This document shows positions 9,261 to 18,749 of a DNA stretch of 64,000 nt, piece by piece. Within the stretch, counting starts at the first letter, position 1. Every line of letters starts with the position of its first letter. Source of the DNA: Parahoeflea alexandrii (GTDB lineage Bacteria; Pseudomonadota; Alphaproteobacteria; Rhizobiales; Rhizobiaceae). Below the pieces are notes generated by a model, which saw only the letters and a list, made by a program, of their open reading frames with translations, did not search any database and had not been told where the DNA came from. Location: the NCBI RefSeq assembly GCF_024105735.1, contig NZ_JAAAML010000001.1, forward strand, positions 248,001 to 312,000, written 5' to 3'. A program made the position numbers and the translations under genes.

Positions 9261-10856
9261 ATGACCAAATCACTCAAATTGCTTTCGATTGCCGCCATGG
9301 CGTCGACCATGCTGGCAACAGCGCCTCTAAGTGCGCAGGCAGGCGGCGTTTTGCGGCTTGATGAAGTCGCCGTCGGCGAACTCGATCCGGCGATTGCTTC
9401 GGACTATGCCGACTCGATCCTGATGTTCAATGTCTATGACACGCTGGTGCTGCCGGCCCAGGGGGCTCCCGGCCATGTTCCACACCTGGCAGAAAGCTGG
9501 GAAGGCGACGGCACCAGCTACACATTCAAGCTGCGCGACGATGTGAAATTCGTTTCCGGCAATGCGATGACAGCCGAGGACGTGGTTTTCTCGCTGGACC
9601 GGATGAAGGCGATGGGCAAGGGGCTTTCCTACCTGTTTGCCAATGTCGAGAAGGCCGAGGCCGTCGATGCTTCCACCGTCACATTCACACTCACCAAGCC
9701 CTATGCACCCTTTGTTGCTTCACTCCTGCGCCTGCCGATCGTCGACAAGCAGACGGTGATGGCCAACCTCGGCGAGGGCGAAGGCGAAATGAAGGATTGG
9801 GGTGCTGCCTACCTCACATCCACCAGCGCTGGGACCGGGGCCTACAGGATTGTCTCGCACAATCCGCAGGAAGAAACCGTGATGGAGAAGAACCCCGACT
9901 ATTTCCTCGGCGTTCCGGCTCCCGCTCCCGATACCGCGCGTCTTCGCTACGGCCTGGAAGCGGCGACCGTCCGCACACTGATCGCGCAGGGCGAGCATGA
10001 CATTGCCTCGCAGTGGCTGCCGCCCGAAGTCATCAAGGCGCTGGCCGCAAACGGGGCGCAGGTGCTGACGGAAAGCGGTACCGGGGCTTTCTACGTCAAG
10101 ATGAACACCACCAAGCCACCGCTGGATGACGTCAACTGCCGCATGGCCTTTGCCAAGGCGTTCGACTACGGCGCGGCGATCAAGATGATTGCGGTCACAG
10201 ATACGGTCTCCCAGGGTGCAGCCTCCACTGGCGCGGTCCCGGTGGGGATGTTCGGAGCCAACCCGGCCGATCAGGTGCTTACCCGTGACCTGGAGGCCGC
10301 AAAGCAGCATCTGGCCGAGTGCAAGTACAAGCCCGAGGATTTCACGCTTGAAATCTCCTGGATCGCGGAAGTGCCGGTGGAAGAGCGGTTTGCACTGCTT
10401 ATGCAGGCAAACTATGCGGAACTTGGGGTCAAATCCGAAATCAAGAAGCTGCCCTGGGCATTGTTTGCCGAACAGGTGTCAAAGCCCGAGAACACGCCGC
10501 ACCTGTCGCAGCTCTTCGTCAACGCAGTAACCGGCGATCCCGACACGCTGCTTTACGGCATGTACCACTCGTCAGCAGCCGGCACCTGGCAGTCGCCCGA
10601 ATATCTCAACGACGCCGAAGTGGACAAGCAACTCGAGGCAGGCCGGACCGCCGCCACGCCGGAGGGACGCGAGGGAGCCTATGCCGCGCTGAATGCCCGG
10701 CTGATGGAGATCGCGCCCACCATTTATGGTTATGACCGCCAGTCGGTGTTCGCAGCCAGTGCCCGTGTCAAGGTTCCGGCCTTGTCCGACCCCTCGAAAG
10801 CCTTCGGTCTGGACGGAATGGGTTTCACCTTCCGGCTGATGGAAGTCGCTGACTAA
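9261..10856 (+). CDS. ABC transporter substrate-binding protein, family 5 (peptide/nickel type)
   Basis: Periplasmic binding component of a dipeptide/oligopeptide/nickel-type ABC importer, 531 residues. Residues 1-31 form a Sec signal peptide (MTKSLKLLSIAAMAST, cleavage after SAQA). The mature protein has the SBP family 5 pattern: LDPAIASDYADSILMFNVYDTLV near the N-terminus, HLAESWEGDGTSYTFKLRDDVKFVSG-like lobe I motif, and a late VPVEERFALLMQANYAELGV stretch. ATG 9261 is preferred over earlier in-frame starts because the signal peptide begins there. The five transporter genes are contiguous. The neighbouring hydantoinase/oxoprolinase genes suggest an amide, cyclic imide or short peptide-like ligand, but specificity cannot be read from the sequence. 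Confidence 0.92.
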   Translation: MTKSLKLLSIAAMASTMLATAPLSAQAGGVLRLDEVAVGELDPAIASDYADSILMFNVYDTLVLPAQGAPGHVPHLAESWEGDGTSYTFKLRDDVKFVSGNAMTAEDVVFSLDRMKAMGKGLSYLFANVEKAEAVDASTVTFTLTKPYAPFVASLLRLPIVDKQTVMANLGEGEGEMKDWGAAYLTSTSAGTGAYRIVSHNPQEETVMEKNPDYFLGVPAPAPDTARLRYGLEAATVRTLIAQGEHDIASQWLPPEVIKALAANGAQVLTESGTGAFYVKMNTTKPPLDDVNCRMAFAKAFDYGAAIKMIAVTDTVSQGAASTGAVPVGMFGANPADQVLTRDLEAAKQHLAECKYKPEDFTLEISWIAEVPVEERFALLMQANYAELGVKSEIKKLPWALFAEQVSKPENTPHLSQLFVNAVTGDPDTLLYGMYHSSAAGTWQSPEYLNDAEVDKQLEAGRTAATPEGREGAYAALNARLMEIAPTIYGYDRQSVFAASARVKVPALSDPSKAFGLDGMGFTFRLMEVAD

Positions 10857-10861
10857 GGACC

Positions 10862-10880
10862 CTCCCGGGACGGCCGGGAG
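10862..10880 (+). terminator. Intercistronic hairpin after the binding-protein gene
   Basis: CTCCCGG (10862-10868) pairs with CCGGGAG (10874-10880) around a 5-base loop, 6 bases after the binding-protein stop. There is no T-tract. Such hairpins between binding-protein and permease genes commonly stabilise the upstream mRNA or attenuate read-through, giving more binding protein than permease. Confidence 0.5.
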
Positions 10881-10939
10881 CGCTCGCCCCTAGGTGACCT
10901 TGGGCGGCAAGCTTTCCCGGCCTGATGGAGCACAAGACC

Positions 10940-11965
10940 ATGATACCCCTGGCCCGCCTTCTTGCGAAGCGGCTGGCAACGTCGCTGATTGTCCTCATCG
11001 GCGTGTCCATGCTGATATTCGCCATAGCCCGGATCATTCCCGGCGACCCTGCGCGTATTGCGCTGGGACCGAATGCAACTGCCGAACAGATCGCCGATTT
11101 GCGGGCTGCCCTGCATCTCAACGATCATATCGTCGTCCAGTACGGTCATTTCGTCGCCGACGTTGCCCGGGGCGATCTCGGTGTTTCTCTCTACACCAAC
11201 CGACCGGTGACAGCCGATATCGCGCTTTATCTGCCGGCGACGCTGGAGCTTGTGCTGGTTGCGGGTCTGATGATGGTCGGTATCGGTTTGCCGCTCGGCA
11301 TCTGGTCGGCGCGCTGGCGCGGGCGGGCGGCGGACAACATGATCCGGCTGGTCTCGCTGCTCGGGGTGTCGGCGCCAAGCTTTGTCTGGGCGGTGATCCT
11401 GATGCTGCTGTTTGCCTTTTATCTGCCGCTGTTTCCGATCGCCGGCCGTATCTCCGACAGCTATGCGATTTCCTCCGTAACCGGTTTCCTTCTGATCGAT
11501 ACGTTGCTCCAGGGAGACGTTCGCGCCTTTGGCAACGCCGCCTGGCACATCGTGCTGCCGGCATTCGCGCTGGCCCTGTCGGGTATCGGACAGGCGGCGC
11601 GGCTGACCCGCGCCAACATGGTGGAAACCTACGACAAGCCCTATATCGAAATGGCGCAGTCCTACGGCTTTCCGGCGCGCCGAATTGCCAATCACTACGC
11701 GTTCCGCCCGTCGCTGATCCCGTCGCTGACCATTATCGGGCTCGATTTCGCGGCCATGCTTGGCAACGCGTTCCTGGTCGAGGCGATCTTTGCCTGGCCG
11801 GGCCTGTCGCGCTACGGCGTGGCGGTGATCCTGCGCAAGGACCTGAACGCCATTGTCGGCACGGTGCTGATCATCTCGGCCACCTTCCTCCTGGTCAACA
11901 TCATCGTCGATCTGCTGATCGCACTTCTCAATCCCCGCATTCGCTACTCTCAGAGGCCGGCATGA
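10940..11965 (+). CDS. ABC transporter permease, DppB type
   Basis: Inner-membrane permease of the peptide/nickel-type importer, about 341 residues. It shows the DppB/OppB layout: an N-terminal membrane helix (LIVLIGVSMLIFAIARIIPGDP), a periplasmic segment, then five further helices, and the EAA coupling loop (YIEMAQSYGFPARRIANHYAFRPSLIPSLTI region). ATG 10940 is preferred because GGAG lies at 10927-10930; an ATG at 10925 is in frame but has no clear ribosome binding site. It follows the binding-protein gene after about 80 bases and overlaps the next permease gene by 4 bases (ATGA). Confidence 0.92.
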   Translation: MIPLARLLAKRLATSLIVLIGVSMLIFAIARIIPGDPARIALGPNATAEQIADLRAALHLNDHIVVQYGHFVADVARGDLGVSLYTNRPVTADIALYLPATLELVLVAGLMMVGIGLPLGIWSARWRGRAADNMIRLVSLLGVSAPSFVWAVILMLLFAFYLPLFPIAGRISDSYAISSVTGFLLIDTLLQGDVRAFGNAAWHIVLPAFALALSGIGQAARLTRANMVETYDKPYIEMAQSYGFPARRIANHYAFRPSLIPSLTIIGLDFAAMLGNAFLVEAIFAWPGLSRYGVAVILRKDLNAIVGTVLIISATFLLVNIIVDLLIALLNPRIRYSQRPA

Positions 11966-12795
11966 AACGCACCCTTGCCATTCTTCTGGCCAATCCGTTG
12001 TCGCTGCTGGGCGTTGTCCTGGTCTCGGTGGTGATCCTCTCCGCAGTGTTTGCCGATTTCATCGCGCCGTTTCCCGAGCACAGTGGCGCGGTGGTGGATT
12101 TCGCCAACTTCAACAAGCCGCCCGAGTGGCCCTACATCTTCGGAACCGACCTTGTCGGACGCGACATGTTCAGCCGCATCCTCTACGCCTACCGGATCTC
12201 CCTGATTCTGGGCATTGTGGTGCTGGCCATTGCCGTTCCGATCGGCGTCACCATCGGCCTGGTGGCCGGATATCTCGGCGGCTGGACCGAGTATCTGCTG
12301 ATGCGGCTCACCGACGTGTTCCTGTCCGTGCCGCCGCTGGTGCTGGCGATGTCGATCATGGGTGTGCTGCAGCCGACGCTGGCCAACGGCATGCTGGCCG
12401 TGACCGCCATGTGGTGGCCCTGGTACACGCGTCTTGTCTACAACATCACCCGCGGCGAGAAGGAAGAGGGCTATGTGCTCGCCGCCGAAGTGATCGGTGC
12501 GTCCAAGGCCCACATCATCTTCCGTGAAATCCTGCCCAATTGCGTGCCCGCGATTATCACCAAAATGACGCTGGACATGGGCTTTGTCATCCTGATCGCC
12601 TCGTCACTGTCCTTCCTCGGGCTGGGCGTCCAGCCACCGACGCCGGATCTGGGCTCGATGGTGGCCGATGGTGCCAAGTATCTGCCCGACAGCTGGTGGC
12701 TGACCATTTTTCCAGGTCTCGCCATTCTGATTGCCGTTTTCGGCTTCAACCTGATCGGCGATGCGCTGCGTGACATTCTGGGAGCCGAGCAATGA
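11962..12795 (+). CDS. ABC transporter permease, DppC type
   Basis: Second inner-membrane permease, 277 residues. An N-terminal helix (LLGVVLVSVVILSAVFADFIAPF) is followed by the DppC-typical HIFGTDLVGRDMFSR-like segment (here YIFGTDLVGRDMFSRIL), a five-helix core and the EAA loop (YVLAAEVIGASKAHIIFREILPN). The C-terminal segment SFLGLGVQPPTPDLGSMVADG is the family signature. ATG 11962 overlaps the previous stop, and its own stop overlaps the next start, so the transporter genes are translationally coupled. It pairs with the DppB-type permease to form the membrane channel. Confidence 0.93.
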   Translation: MKRTLAILLANPLSLLGVVLVSVVILSAVFADFIAPFPEHSGAVVDFANFNKPPEWPYIFGTDLVGRDMFSRILYAYRISLILGIVVLAIAVPIGVTIGLVAGYLGGWTEYLLMRLTDVFLSVPPLVLAMSIMGVLQPTLANGMLAVTAMWWPWYTRLVYNITRGEKEEGYVLAAEVIGASKAHIIFREILPNCVPAIITKMTLDMGFVILIASSLSFLGLGVQPPTPDLGSMVADGAKYLPDSWWLTIFPGLAILIAVFGFNLIGDALRDILGAEQ

Positions 12796-13670
12796 GTACG
12801 CCGACGCTCGATATCCGGAACCTGACGCTTGGCTTCAAGGGCTATACCGGCTTCACCGAAGTGCTTCACGGCATATCGCTTTCCGTTGAACCGGGCGAAC
12901 GCGTGGCGCTGGTCGGCGAATCCGGCTCCGGCAAATCCGTCACCGCCCGCATCGTGTTGGGGTTGCTTCAGGAACTGCGTACGGCGCGGATCGGCGGCAG
13001 CGTCCTCTTCGAGGGCCGGGAGCTCGACGGATTGAACAAGCGCGAGCGCCACGCCCTGCGCGGCAAGGCTATGTCGATGATCTTTCAGGATCCGACATCC
13101 TCGCTCAATCCGGTGTTCCGGATAAGCGACCAGTTCCACGACGTGCTGCGCCGCGCCGATCCCCGCATTACCCGCGATGCCGCGCTCGAACGTGCCGCGG
13201 CCATTCTGGCGGAAGTCTCGGTCCGCGACGCCGAGCGCGTGCTCAACGCCTTTCCGTTCCAGTTGTCCGGGGGGCTCAACCAGCGGGTGATGATCGCCAT
13301 GGCGCTTGCAAACGAGCCGGCACTGCTGATTGCCGACGAGCCCGGAACGGCACTTGATGTGACGGTGCAGGCGCAGACGCTGCAGCTGATGCGCAAGCTG
13401 GTGGAAGAGCATCACACCGCGGTGCTGTTCATCTCGCACAATCTCGGCGTGGTGCGCGAATTCGCCGACCGGGTCTACGTCATCTACAAGGGCCGGATCG
13501 TCGAGCAGGGGCCCACACGCGCGGTTTTCGAAGGCCCGCGTCATCCCTACACAAGGGCGCTGATGGCGGCGGTACCTCGGCTGACCGGTGGCGGCATTCC
13601 CGATATCGATGAGGATTCCCCGGACTTCGGCGCGCCGCTCGAAACCCATGATGCGGAGGGCAGGGCATGA
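12792..13670 (+). CDS. ABC transporter ATP-binding protein, DppD type
   Basis: Cytoplasmic ATPase of the importer, 292 residues. Walker A GESGSGKS is at residues 42-49, the signature LSGGLNQRV lies in the middle, and Walker B LLIADEPGTALDV is followed by the switch histidine in FISHNLGVV. The C-terminal oligopeptide/dipeptide extension (GPRHPYTRALMAAVPRL) is present, which places it in the peptide-transporter class. It overlaps both neighbours by 4 bases and probably forms a heterodimer with the next ATPase. Confidence 0.94.
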   Translation: MSTPTLDIRNLTLGFKGYTGFTEVLHGISLSVEPGERVALVGESGSGKSVTARIVLGLLQELRTARIGGSVLFEGRELDGLNKRERHALRGKAMSMIFQDPTSSLNPVFRISDQFHDVLRRADPRITRDAALERAAAILAEVSVRDAERVLNAFPFQLSGGLNQRVMIAMALANEPALLIADEPGTALDVTVQAQTLQLMRKLVEEHHTAVLFISHNLGVVREFADRVYVIYKGRIVEQGPTRAVFEGPRHPYTRALMAAVPRLTGGGIPDIDEDSPDFGAPLETHDAEGRA

Positions 13671-14485
13671 CCGCTCCCATCCTCGAACTGGACGCTGTTT
13701 CAAAAACCTTCGGAACCGGAGCCGATGCGGTCCACGCGGCGCAATCGATCTCGTTTGCCGTCAACAGGGGCGAGTGTCTTGCGATCGTCGGCGAATCCGG
13801 ATCGGGCAAGAGCACTGTCGCCAACATGATCCTTGGGATCTATCCGCCCTCGTCCGGAGAGATCCGGCTCAATGGCACCGCTCTTCCCGCGAGCCGCAAG
13901 CTCGAACATCGCCGCGCCATCCAGCTGGTGCAGCAGAACCCGCTGTCGTCCCTCAATCCGAAGCGGTCGATCGGCGCCTCGCTGCGCCTGGCGCTCGATG
14001 TGCATGACATCGGCGCGAGCGCTGAGAGGGCAAACCTTGTCGGCGCGCTTCTCGAGGAAGTCGGGCTTCCTGCCGATTTTGCCAGACGTTCGCCGACGGC
14101 CCTTTCCGGCGGTCAGCGCCAGCGTGTGGCGATCGCCCGGGCGCTTGCCTGCCAGTCCGAGATCGTGGTGCTGGACGAGCCGACTTCGGCGCTCGACGTC
14201 CTGGTGCAGGCACGGGTCCTCAAGCTGCTCAACCAGTTGCGAGAAACGCGCGATCTCACCTTTGTGTTCATCACCCATGACCTGTCTGTGGTGCGCAACA
14301 TCGCCACGCGCATCGCCGTCTTCGAAAAGGGGCGGATGGTCGAACTGGGAGATACCGAAACCCTGTTTGCAAACCCTGCCCACCCTTACACGCGCCGTCT
14401 GATCAGCGCGGTACCTGTGGTGACACTTGAAGAAGCCGCGCTGCGCAGTTCGCTGGCAGCGGGCCTGGAGGAAACGACGGAATGA
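13667..14485 (+). CDS. ABC transporter ATP-binding protein, DppF type
   Basis: Second ATPase, 272 residues: Walker A GESGSGKS at 42-49, Q-loop in IQLVQQNPLSSLNPK, signature LSGGQRQRVAIARAL, Walker B VVLDEPTSALD and switch FITHDLSVV. It also carries the peptide-family C-terminal tail (NPAHPYTRRLISAVP). It overlaps the preceding ATPase gene and the following GAF gene by 4 bases each, continuing the coupled operon. Confidence 0.94.
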   Translation: MTAPILELDAVSKTFGTGADAVHAAQSISFAVNRGECLAIVGESGSGKSTVANMILGIYPPSSGEIRLNGTALPASRKLEHRRAIQLVQQNPLSSLNPKRSIGASLRLALDVHDIGASAERANLVGALLEEVGLPADFARRSPTALSGGQRQRVAIARALACQSEIVVLDEPTSALDVLVQARVLKLLNQLRETRDLTFVFITHDLSVVRNIATRIAVFEKGRMVELGDTETLFANPAHPYTRRLISAVPVVTLEEAALRSSLAAGLEETTE

Positions 14486-14982
14486 ACCAATTGCATGATC
14501 TTGCCGACGCCTTGGCGTCTTCCGACAACCAGCCGCGGACCACATTCGAGGCGCTGTGCGCGTTTGCGCAGCAGACCGTCGGCGCGAAGCTGTTCACCCT
14601 GATGACGTTCGACGCCTGCACGCGTGGTGCGCAGCGGATCTTTTCAAACATGCCCGATGCCTATCCCGAACTGGGCACCAAGCCGGTCAACGAGACCTGG
14701 TGGACAAACCATGTCCTCGATGGCCACAAGACCTTCGTCGCCAATGACATTGACGCCATCGCCGAAGTCTTTCCCGACCACGAACTGATTTCATCGCTCG
14801 GCTGCCAATCGGTGATCAACGTGCCGATCATTGTCAACGGCACGGTCTATGGCACGATCAACTGCCTTGACGCGGCCGGCCATTACACGCCCGAGCGCGT
14901 GGCGGCTTCCGACACTCTCAAGCTGCCCGGCGCGGCGGCCTTCCTGCTCAACCAATCCATATCATCGAGGAGTGTGCTCTAA
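14482..14982 (+). CDS. GAF-domain protein
   Basis: A 166-residue protein consisting almost entirely of one GAF fold (about residues 10-158): ...AQQTVGAKLFTLMTFD, then NDIDAIAEVFPDHELISSLGCQSVINVPI and VYGTINCLD. No output domain or transmembrane segment is attached. It overlaps the ATPase gene by 4 bases and the hydantoinase A gene by one base (TAATG), so it is made with the pathway. A role as a small-molecule sensor or as a stabiliser of the downstream enzyme is possible; neither can be decided from sequence. Confidence 0.8.
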   Translation: MNQLHDLADALASSDNQPRTTFEALCAFAQQTVGAKLFTLMTFDACTRGAQRIFSNMPDAYPELGTKPVNETWWTNHVLDGHKTFVANDIDAIAEVFPDHELISSLGCQSVINVPIIVNGTVYGTINCLDAAGHYTPERVAASDTLKLPGAAAFLLNQSISSRSVL

Positions 14983-17057
14983 TGGGAAACAAGACCATCC
15001 GCGTTGCAACCGATGTCGGCGGCACCTTCACCGACCTGGTCTGTTTTGAAACCGACCTGACCACCGGCAAGTCCACCATACGCACGGCAAAGTCCGACAC
15101 GACGCCGCCGGATTTCGAAAAGGGCGTGCTCAACGTTCTGGAAAAGGGTGGCGTCGATCCGACGACCGTCGATTTCCTTGCCCATGGCACGACGGTCGTC
15201 ATCAATGCGCTGACCGAGCGCAAGGGCGTCAAGGTCGGACTGATCACCACAGAGGGCTTCCGCGATACGCTGGAGATTGCGCGCGGCAACCGCCCGGATT
15301 TCTTCAACCTGCATTACCGCAAGCCGGCGCCGTTCGTGCCGCGTTACCTGCGCCGCGAACTGCCCGGACGCATGACCTACAAGGGTATCGAGCGCGAAGC
15401 GCTCGATATGGGTGCGCTCCAGGCGATCCTGAATGATTTCAAGGCCGATGGTGTCGCAGCCGTGGCGATCTGCTTCCTGCATTCCTATGCCAATCCAGAG
15501 CATGAAAAGGCGGTTCAGGCAGAAGTCGAGCGGCTGTGGCCGGAGGTCGCCACCGTCTCCTCACACCAGATCACCCGTGAATGGCGCGAGTATGAGCGCA
15601 CCAACACGGCGGTGCTGTCAGCCTATGTGCAGCCGGTCGCGGCGCGCTATCTCAAGCGGCTCGATGAGGGTCTCACCTCGCGCGGCTTCAAGGGCAGCCC
15701 CTACATCATGCAGTCCAACTGTGGCGTGGATTCGCTCGACGCGGTGGCGCGGGTTCCGATCACCATGGTCGAATCGGGCCCGGCATCGGGTTTCTGGGGC
15801 GCGGCCGAACTCGGCAAGATGATCGGCGAGGACAATGTGCTGGCGCTCGACATCGGCGGCACCACGGCGAAATGCTCGCTGATCGAGAACGGCCAGGTCA
15901 AGATCATGACCGACTACTGGATCGAGCGCGACCGCACCTCGGCGGGTTACCCGATCATGGTGCCGGTGGTCGATCTGGTCGAGATCGGCAATGGCGGCGG
16001 CTCCATCGCCTGGGTCGACGATTACGCCAAGCTGCATGTCGGTCCGCAATCGGCGGGCGCAGCCCCCGGGCCGGCCGCCTATGGCCGCGGCGGCACCGAG
16101 GCCACCACCACCGACGCCAATCTTTGGCTCGGCCGCATCAACAAGGACTATTTCTGCGGGGGATCGGTCGATGCCGACATGGACGCCGCCCAGGCATCGA
16201 TCCGGGCTGTCGGCGAGAAGCTCGGAGTCGATACCGACGAGGCGGCGCGCGGCATCGTCCGCATCGCCAACAACAACATGGTCAATGCGCTCAAGCTGGT
16301 CTCGCTCAACCGCGGTTTCGATCCGCGCGATTTCACCCTTGTTGCCTTTGGCGGCGGCGGCGCGATGCATGCCGTGGCTCTGGCCCAGGAACTGGGCGTG
16401 AAGAAGGTCGTCGTGCCCGCCGGTGCCGCGGTGTTCTCGGCCTGGGGCATGATGATGTCGGATCTGCGCCGCGACTTCTTTGTCACCAGCCTCGCCGACC
16501 TCAAGCCCGACAGCGCAGCCTCCATCGAGGCGCTGTTTACAGAGACCGAGGCGCTGGCGAAGAGCCAGTTCGAGGCAGAAGGGGTTGAACCGTCCAAGGT
16601 CAAGTTCCTGCGGTTCGGCAAGTTCCGCTACCAGAACCAGGAGCACACGACCGAGGTTCTGCTGGGCGATGGCGACGTGACCGCCGAACGCATCGCGGAG
16701 ATCGCGGCCTCGTTCCACGATACCTATGAGCGTGAATACACCTACCGTCTCGACGCGCCCGTCGAACTGGTCGGCATTCACCTTGTGGCCTCCGCGGAGG
16801 TCGGCAAGCTGACCATGGAGAAGAAGCCTCTCGGTTCCACTGAGGCGGGTGCTGCAAGGAAGGGCGAGCGCGAGGTGGACTACGCCACCGAGGGCCGCCA
16901 TCTGGCGCAGATCTATGACGGCGAGAAGCTCGAGCCCGGGATGGAGTTCGCCGGCCCTGCGATCATCGAGGATCCCGGAACCACGATTGTCGTCCATCCG
17001 GGCAACCGGGTCGCGATCGACGGTTACGGCAATGTCATCATCACGCTTGCGAACTGA
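14982..17057 (+). CDS. hyuA: Hydantoinase/oxoprolinase A subunit
   Basis: A 691-residue ATP-dependent amidohydrolase subunit of the HyuA family (N-methylhydantoinase A, 5-oxoprolinase alpha, acetone carboxylase beta). The N-terminus has the actin-like ATPase phosphate motif (VATDVGGTFTDLV) typical of Hydant_A_N. The central Hydantoinase_A domain contains VESGPASGFWGA and LALDIGGTTAKCSLI, and a GPAAYGRGG motif occurs before residue 380. The family opens cyclic amides (hydantoins, 5-oxoproline) with ATP in complex with a B subunit. It lies directly upstream of a B-subunit gene (14-base gap) and behind the ABC importer, so the importer probably supplies its substrate. The exact substrate is not readable. 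Confidence 0.92.
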   Translation: MGNKTIRVATDVGGTFTDLVCFETDLTTGKSTIRTAKSDTTPPDFEKGVLNVLEKGGVDPTTVDFLAHGTTVVINALTERKGVKVGLITTEGFRDTLEIARGNRPDFFNLHYRKPAPFVPRYLRRELPGRMTYKGIEREALDMGALQAILNDFKADGVAAVAICFLHSYANPEHEKAVQAEVERLWPEVATVSSHQITREWREYERTNTAVLSAYVQPVAARYLKRLDEGLTSRGFKGSPYIMQSNCGVDSLDAVARVPITMVESGPASGFWGAAELGKMIGEDNVLALDIGGTTAKCSLIENGQVKIMTDYWIERDRTSAGYPIMVPVVDLVEIGNGGGSIAWVDDYAKLHVGPQSAGAAPGPAAYGRGGTEATTTDANLWLGRINKDYFCGGSVDADMDAAQASIRAVGEKLGVDTDEAARGIVRIANNNMVNALKLVSLNRGFDPRDFTLVAFGGGGAMHAVALAQELGVKKVVVPAGAAVFSAWGMMMSDLRRDFFVTSLADLKPDSAASIEALFTETEALAKSQFEAEGVEPSKVKFLRFGKFRYQNQEHTTEVLLGDGDVTAERIAEIAASFHDTYEREYTYRLDAPVELVGIHLVASAEVGKLTMEKKPLGSTEAGAARKGEREVDYATEGRHLAQIYDGEKLEPGMEFAGPAIIEDPGTTIVVHPGNRVAIDGYGNVIITLAN

Positions 17058-17071
17058 GAAGGGAAAACGCC

Positions 17072-18730
17072 ATGACGACGAATGACCCGATCACCCTGGA
17101 GATCATCCAGAATTCGCTGCAATCGGCAGCAGACGAGATGTTCGCGGCGATGAAGAAGACCGCGATGAGCTCGATCATCTACGAAGTGCTCGACATGGGC
17201 ACCGGCATCCTTGATGCCGAGGGCGAGATCGCCTGTTCCGGCGCCGGCATCCCGGCCTTCATCGGCGTGCTCGACAAGGCCGTCAAGGTGGTGGTCGCCA
17301 AGTATGACAAGCCCGGTGACATCGAGCCCGGCGACGTCTTTGCCACCAACGATCCCTATTATGGAGGGGTCACTCACCTCAACGACATCGTCGTCGCGAT
17401 GCCTGTCTTCTTCGAGGGCAAGATCATCGCCTGGACAGCCAACATCGCCCACAACTCCGATGTCGGCGGCATGGCGCCCGGGTCGCTGACCGGCGACGCC
17501 ACGGAGATCTTCCAGGAGGGGCTCAGGCTTCCGGCGATCAAGATCATCTCGAAGGGCAAGCCGATCCAGCCAGTGTTCGACATCATCAAGGTCAATTCGC
17601 GCATGCCCGATGTTCTGGAAGGGGACGTCTGGGCGGCGATCGCCTCGGTTCGTATCGGCACAAGGCGCCTGACCGAGATCGCCGAGAAGTACAGCAGCGA
17701 GACCTTCCAGGCTGCCATGACGCATTTCCAGGACTACGGCGAAAAGGTCTCGCGGGCGGAGCTGGCGCATCTCCCGAAGGGTACGTTCGAATTGTCGGAA
17801 GAGCAGGACGACGGGCGTATCTTCAACGTCAAGATCACCATCTCCGACGACGAGTTCAAGGTCGATCTGCGTGACAATCCCGACCAGATGCCCAATCCCG
17901 TCAACACCAGCCGCGACGGCGTGATGGTCGCCGCGCAGATGATCTTCAAGTCGCTGACCGATCCCTATTCGCCGGCCAATGGCGGCTCGTTCCGGCCGAT
18001 CACGCTGCTGACGCGTGAAGGCTCGGTGTTTCATGCCAAGGAGCCGGCGCCGATCGGCTTCTACTACGAGATCGAGCTCAGGGTTTACGACCTGATGTGG
18101 CGCTGCCTTGCGCCGCATATGGACGGCAAGCTGGCGGCGGGTCATTTCGGGTCGGTCTGCGGCACCTTCATCGGCGGCATCCATCCCGACACCGGCAGGC
18201 AGTACACCATCATCGAACCGCAGATCGGCGGCTGGGGCGCGAGCCAGGGCCACGACGGCAACAGCGCCATCTTCTGCGGGTTTCACGGCGAGACCTACAA
18301 TTGCCCGGCTGAGATCAATGAGGCCCGCAACGGGCTTTATGTCGACCGCATGGAGCTCAACATGGAACCCGGCGGCGAAGGCGAGTTCACCGGCGGCCGC
18401 GGCATCGTCATGGACTACCGCGTCCGCGCGGACAATGGGTTCCTGACGGCGGGCTACACGCGCTCGAAGTTCCCGGCCTGGGCGGTCGACGGAGGCCAGG
18501 AGGGCTCCTCGAACTATGTCGAGTACCGGCCGAGCGAGGGCGAGCCGCAGCGCTATGCCTTCGTCTCCGGCCTGCAGACAAAGAAGGATGACGTCATCCG
18601 CGTCGTCACCGGCAATGGCGGCGGCTCGGGCGATCCGAAACGGCGTGACCCCGAAAAGGTCCGGGCCGATATCCGCAATGGCCTGATCACGCCCGAACGG
18701 GCAAAAGCCGTCTACGGCGTCGAAGCTTGA
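17072..18730 (+). CDS. hyuB: Hydantoinase/oxoprolinase B subunit (first copy)
   Basis: A 552-residue HyuB-family protein: ITLEIIQNSLQSAADEMFAAM at the N-terminus, MGTGILDAEGEIACSGAGIPAF, GDVFATNDPYYGGVTHLND and a late GGWGASQGHDGN segment are family hallmarks. It works with the A subunit encoded just upstream to open a cyclic amide. It starts 14 bases after hyuA with GAGAAGGG upstream of ATG 17072. It is closely similar to the second B copy at 19844 over its whole length (both contain AADEMFA, KTAMS, IIYEVLD and TNDP-YGGVTHLND), but is about 18 residues longer. Confidence 0.92.
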   Translation: MTTNDPITLEIIQNSLQSAADEMFAAMKKTAMSSIIYEVLDMGTGILDAEGEIACSGAGIPAFIGVLDKAVKVVVAKYDKPGDIEPGDVFATNDPYYGGVTHLNDIVVAMPVFFEGKIIAWTANIAHNSDVGGMAPGSLTGDATEIFQEGLRLPAIKIISKGKPIQPVFDIIKVNSRMPDVLEGDVWAAIASVRIGTRRLTEIAEKYSSETFQAAMTHFQDYGEKVSRAELAHLPKGTFELSEEQDDGRIFNVKITISDDEFKVDLRDNPDQMPNPVNTSRDGVMVAAQMIFKSLTDPYSPANGGSFRPITLLTREGSVFHAKEPAPIGFYYEIELRVYDLMWRCLAPHMDGKLAAGHFGSVCGTFIGGIHPDTGRQYTIIEPQIGGWGASQGHDGNSAIFCGFHGETYNCPAEINEARNGLYVDRMELNMEPGGEGEFTGGRGIVMDYRVRADNGFLTAGYTRSKFPAWAVDGGQEGSSNYVEYRPSEGEPQRYAFVSGLQTKKDDVIRVVTGNGGGSGDPKRRDPEKVRADIRNGLITPERAKAVYGVEA

Positions 18731-18749
18731 CAAGGGAGCACGAAAGATC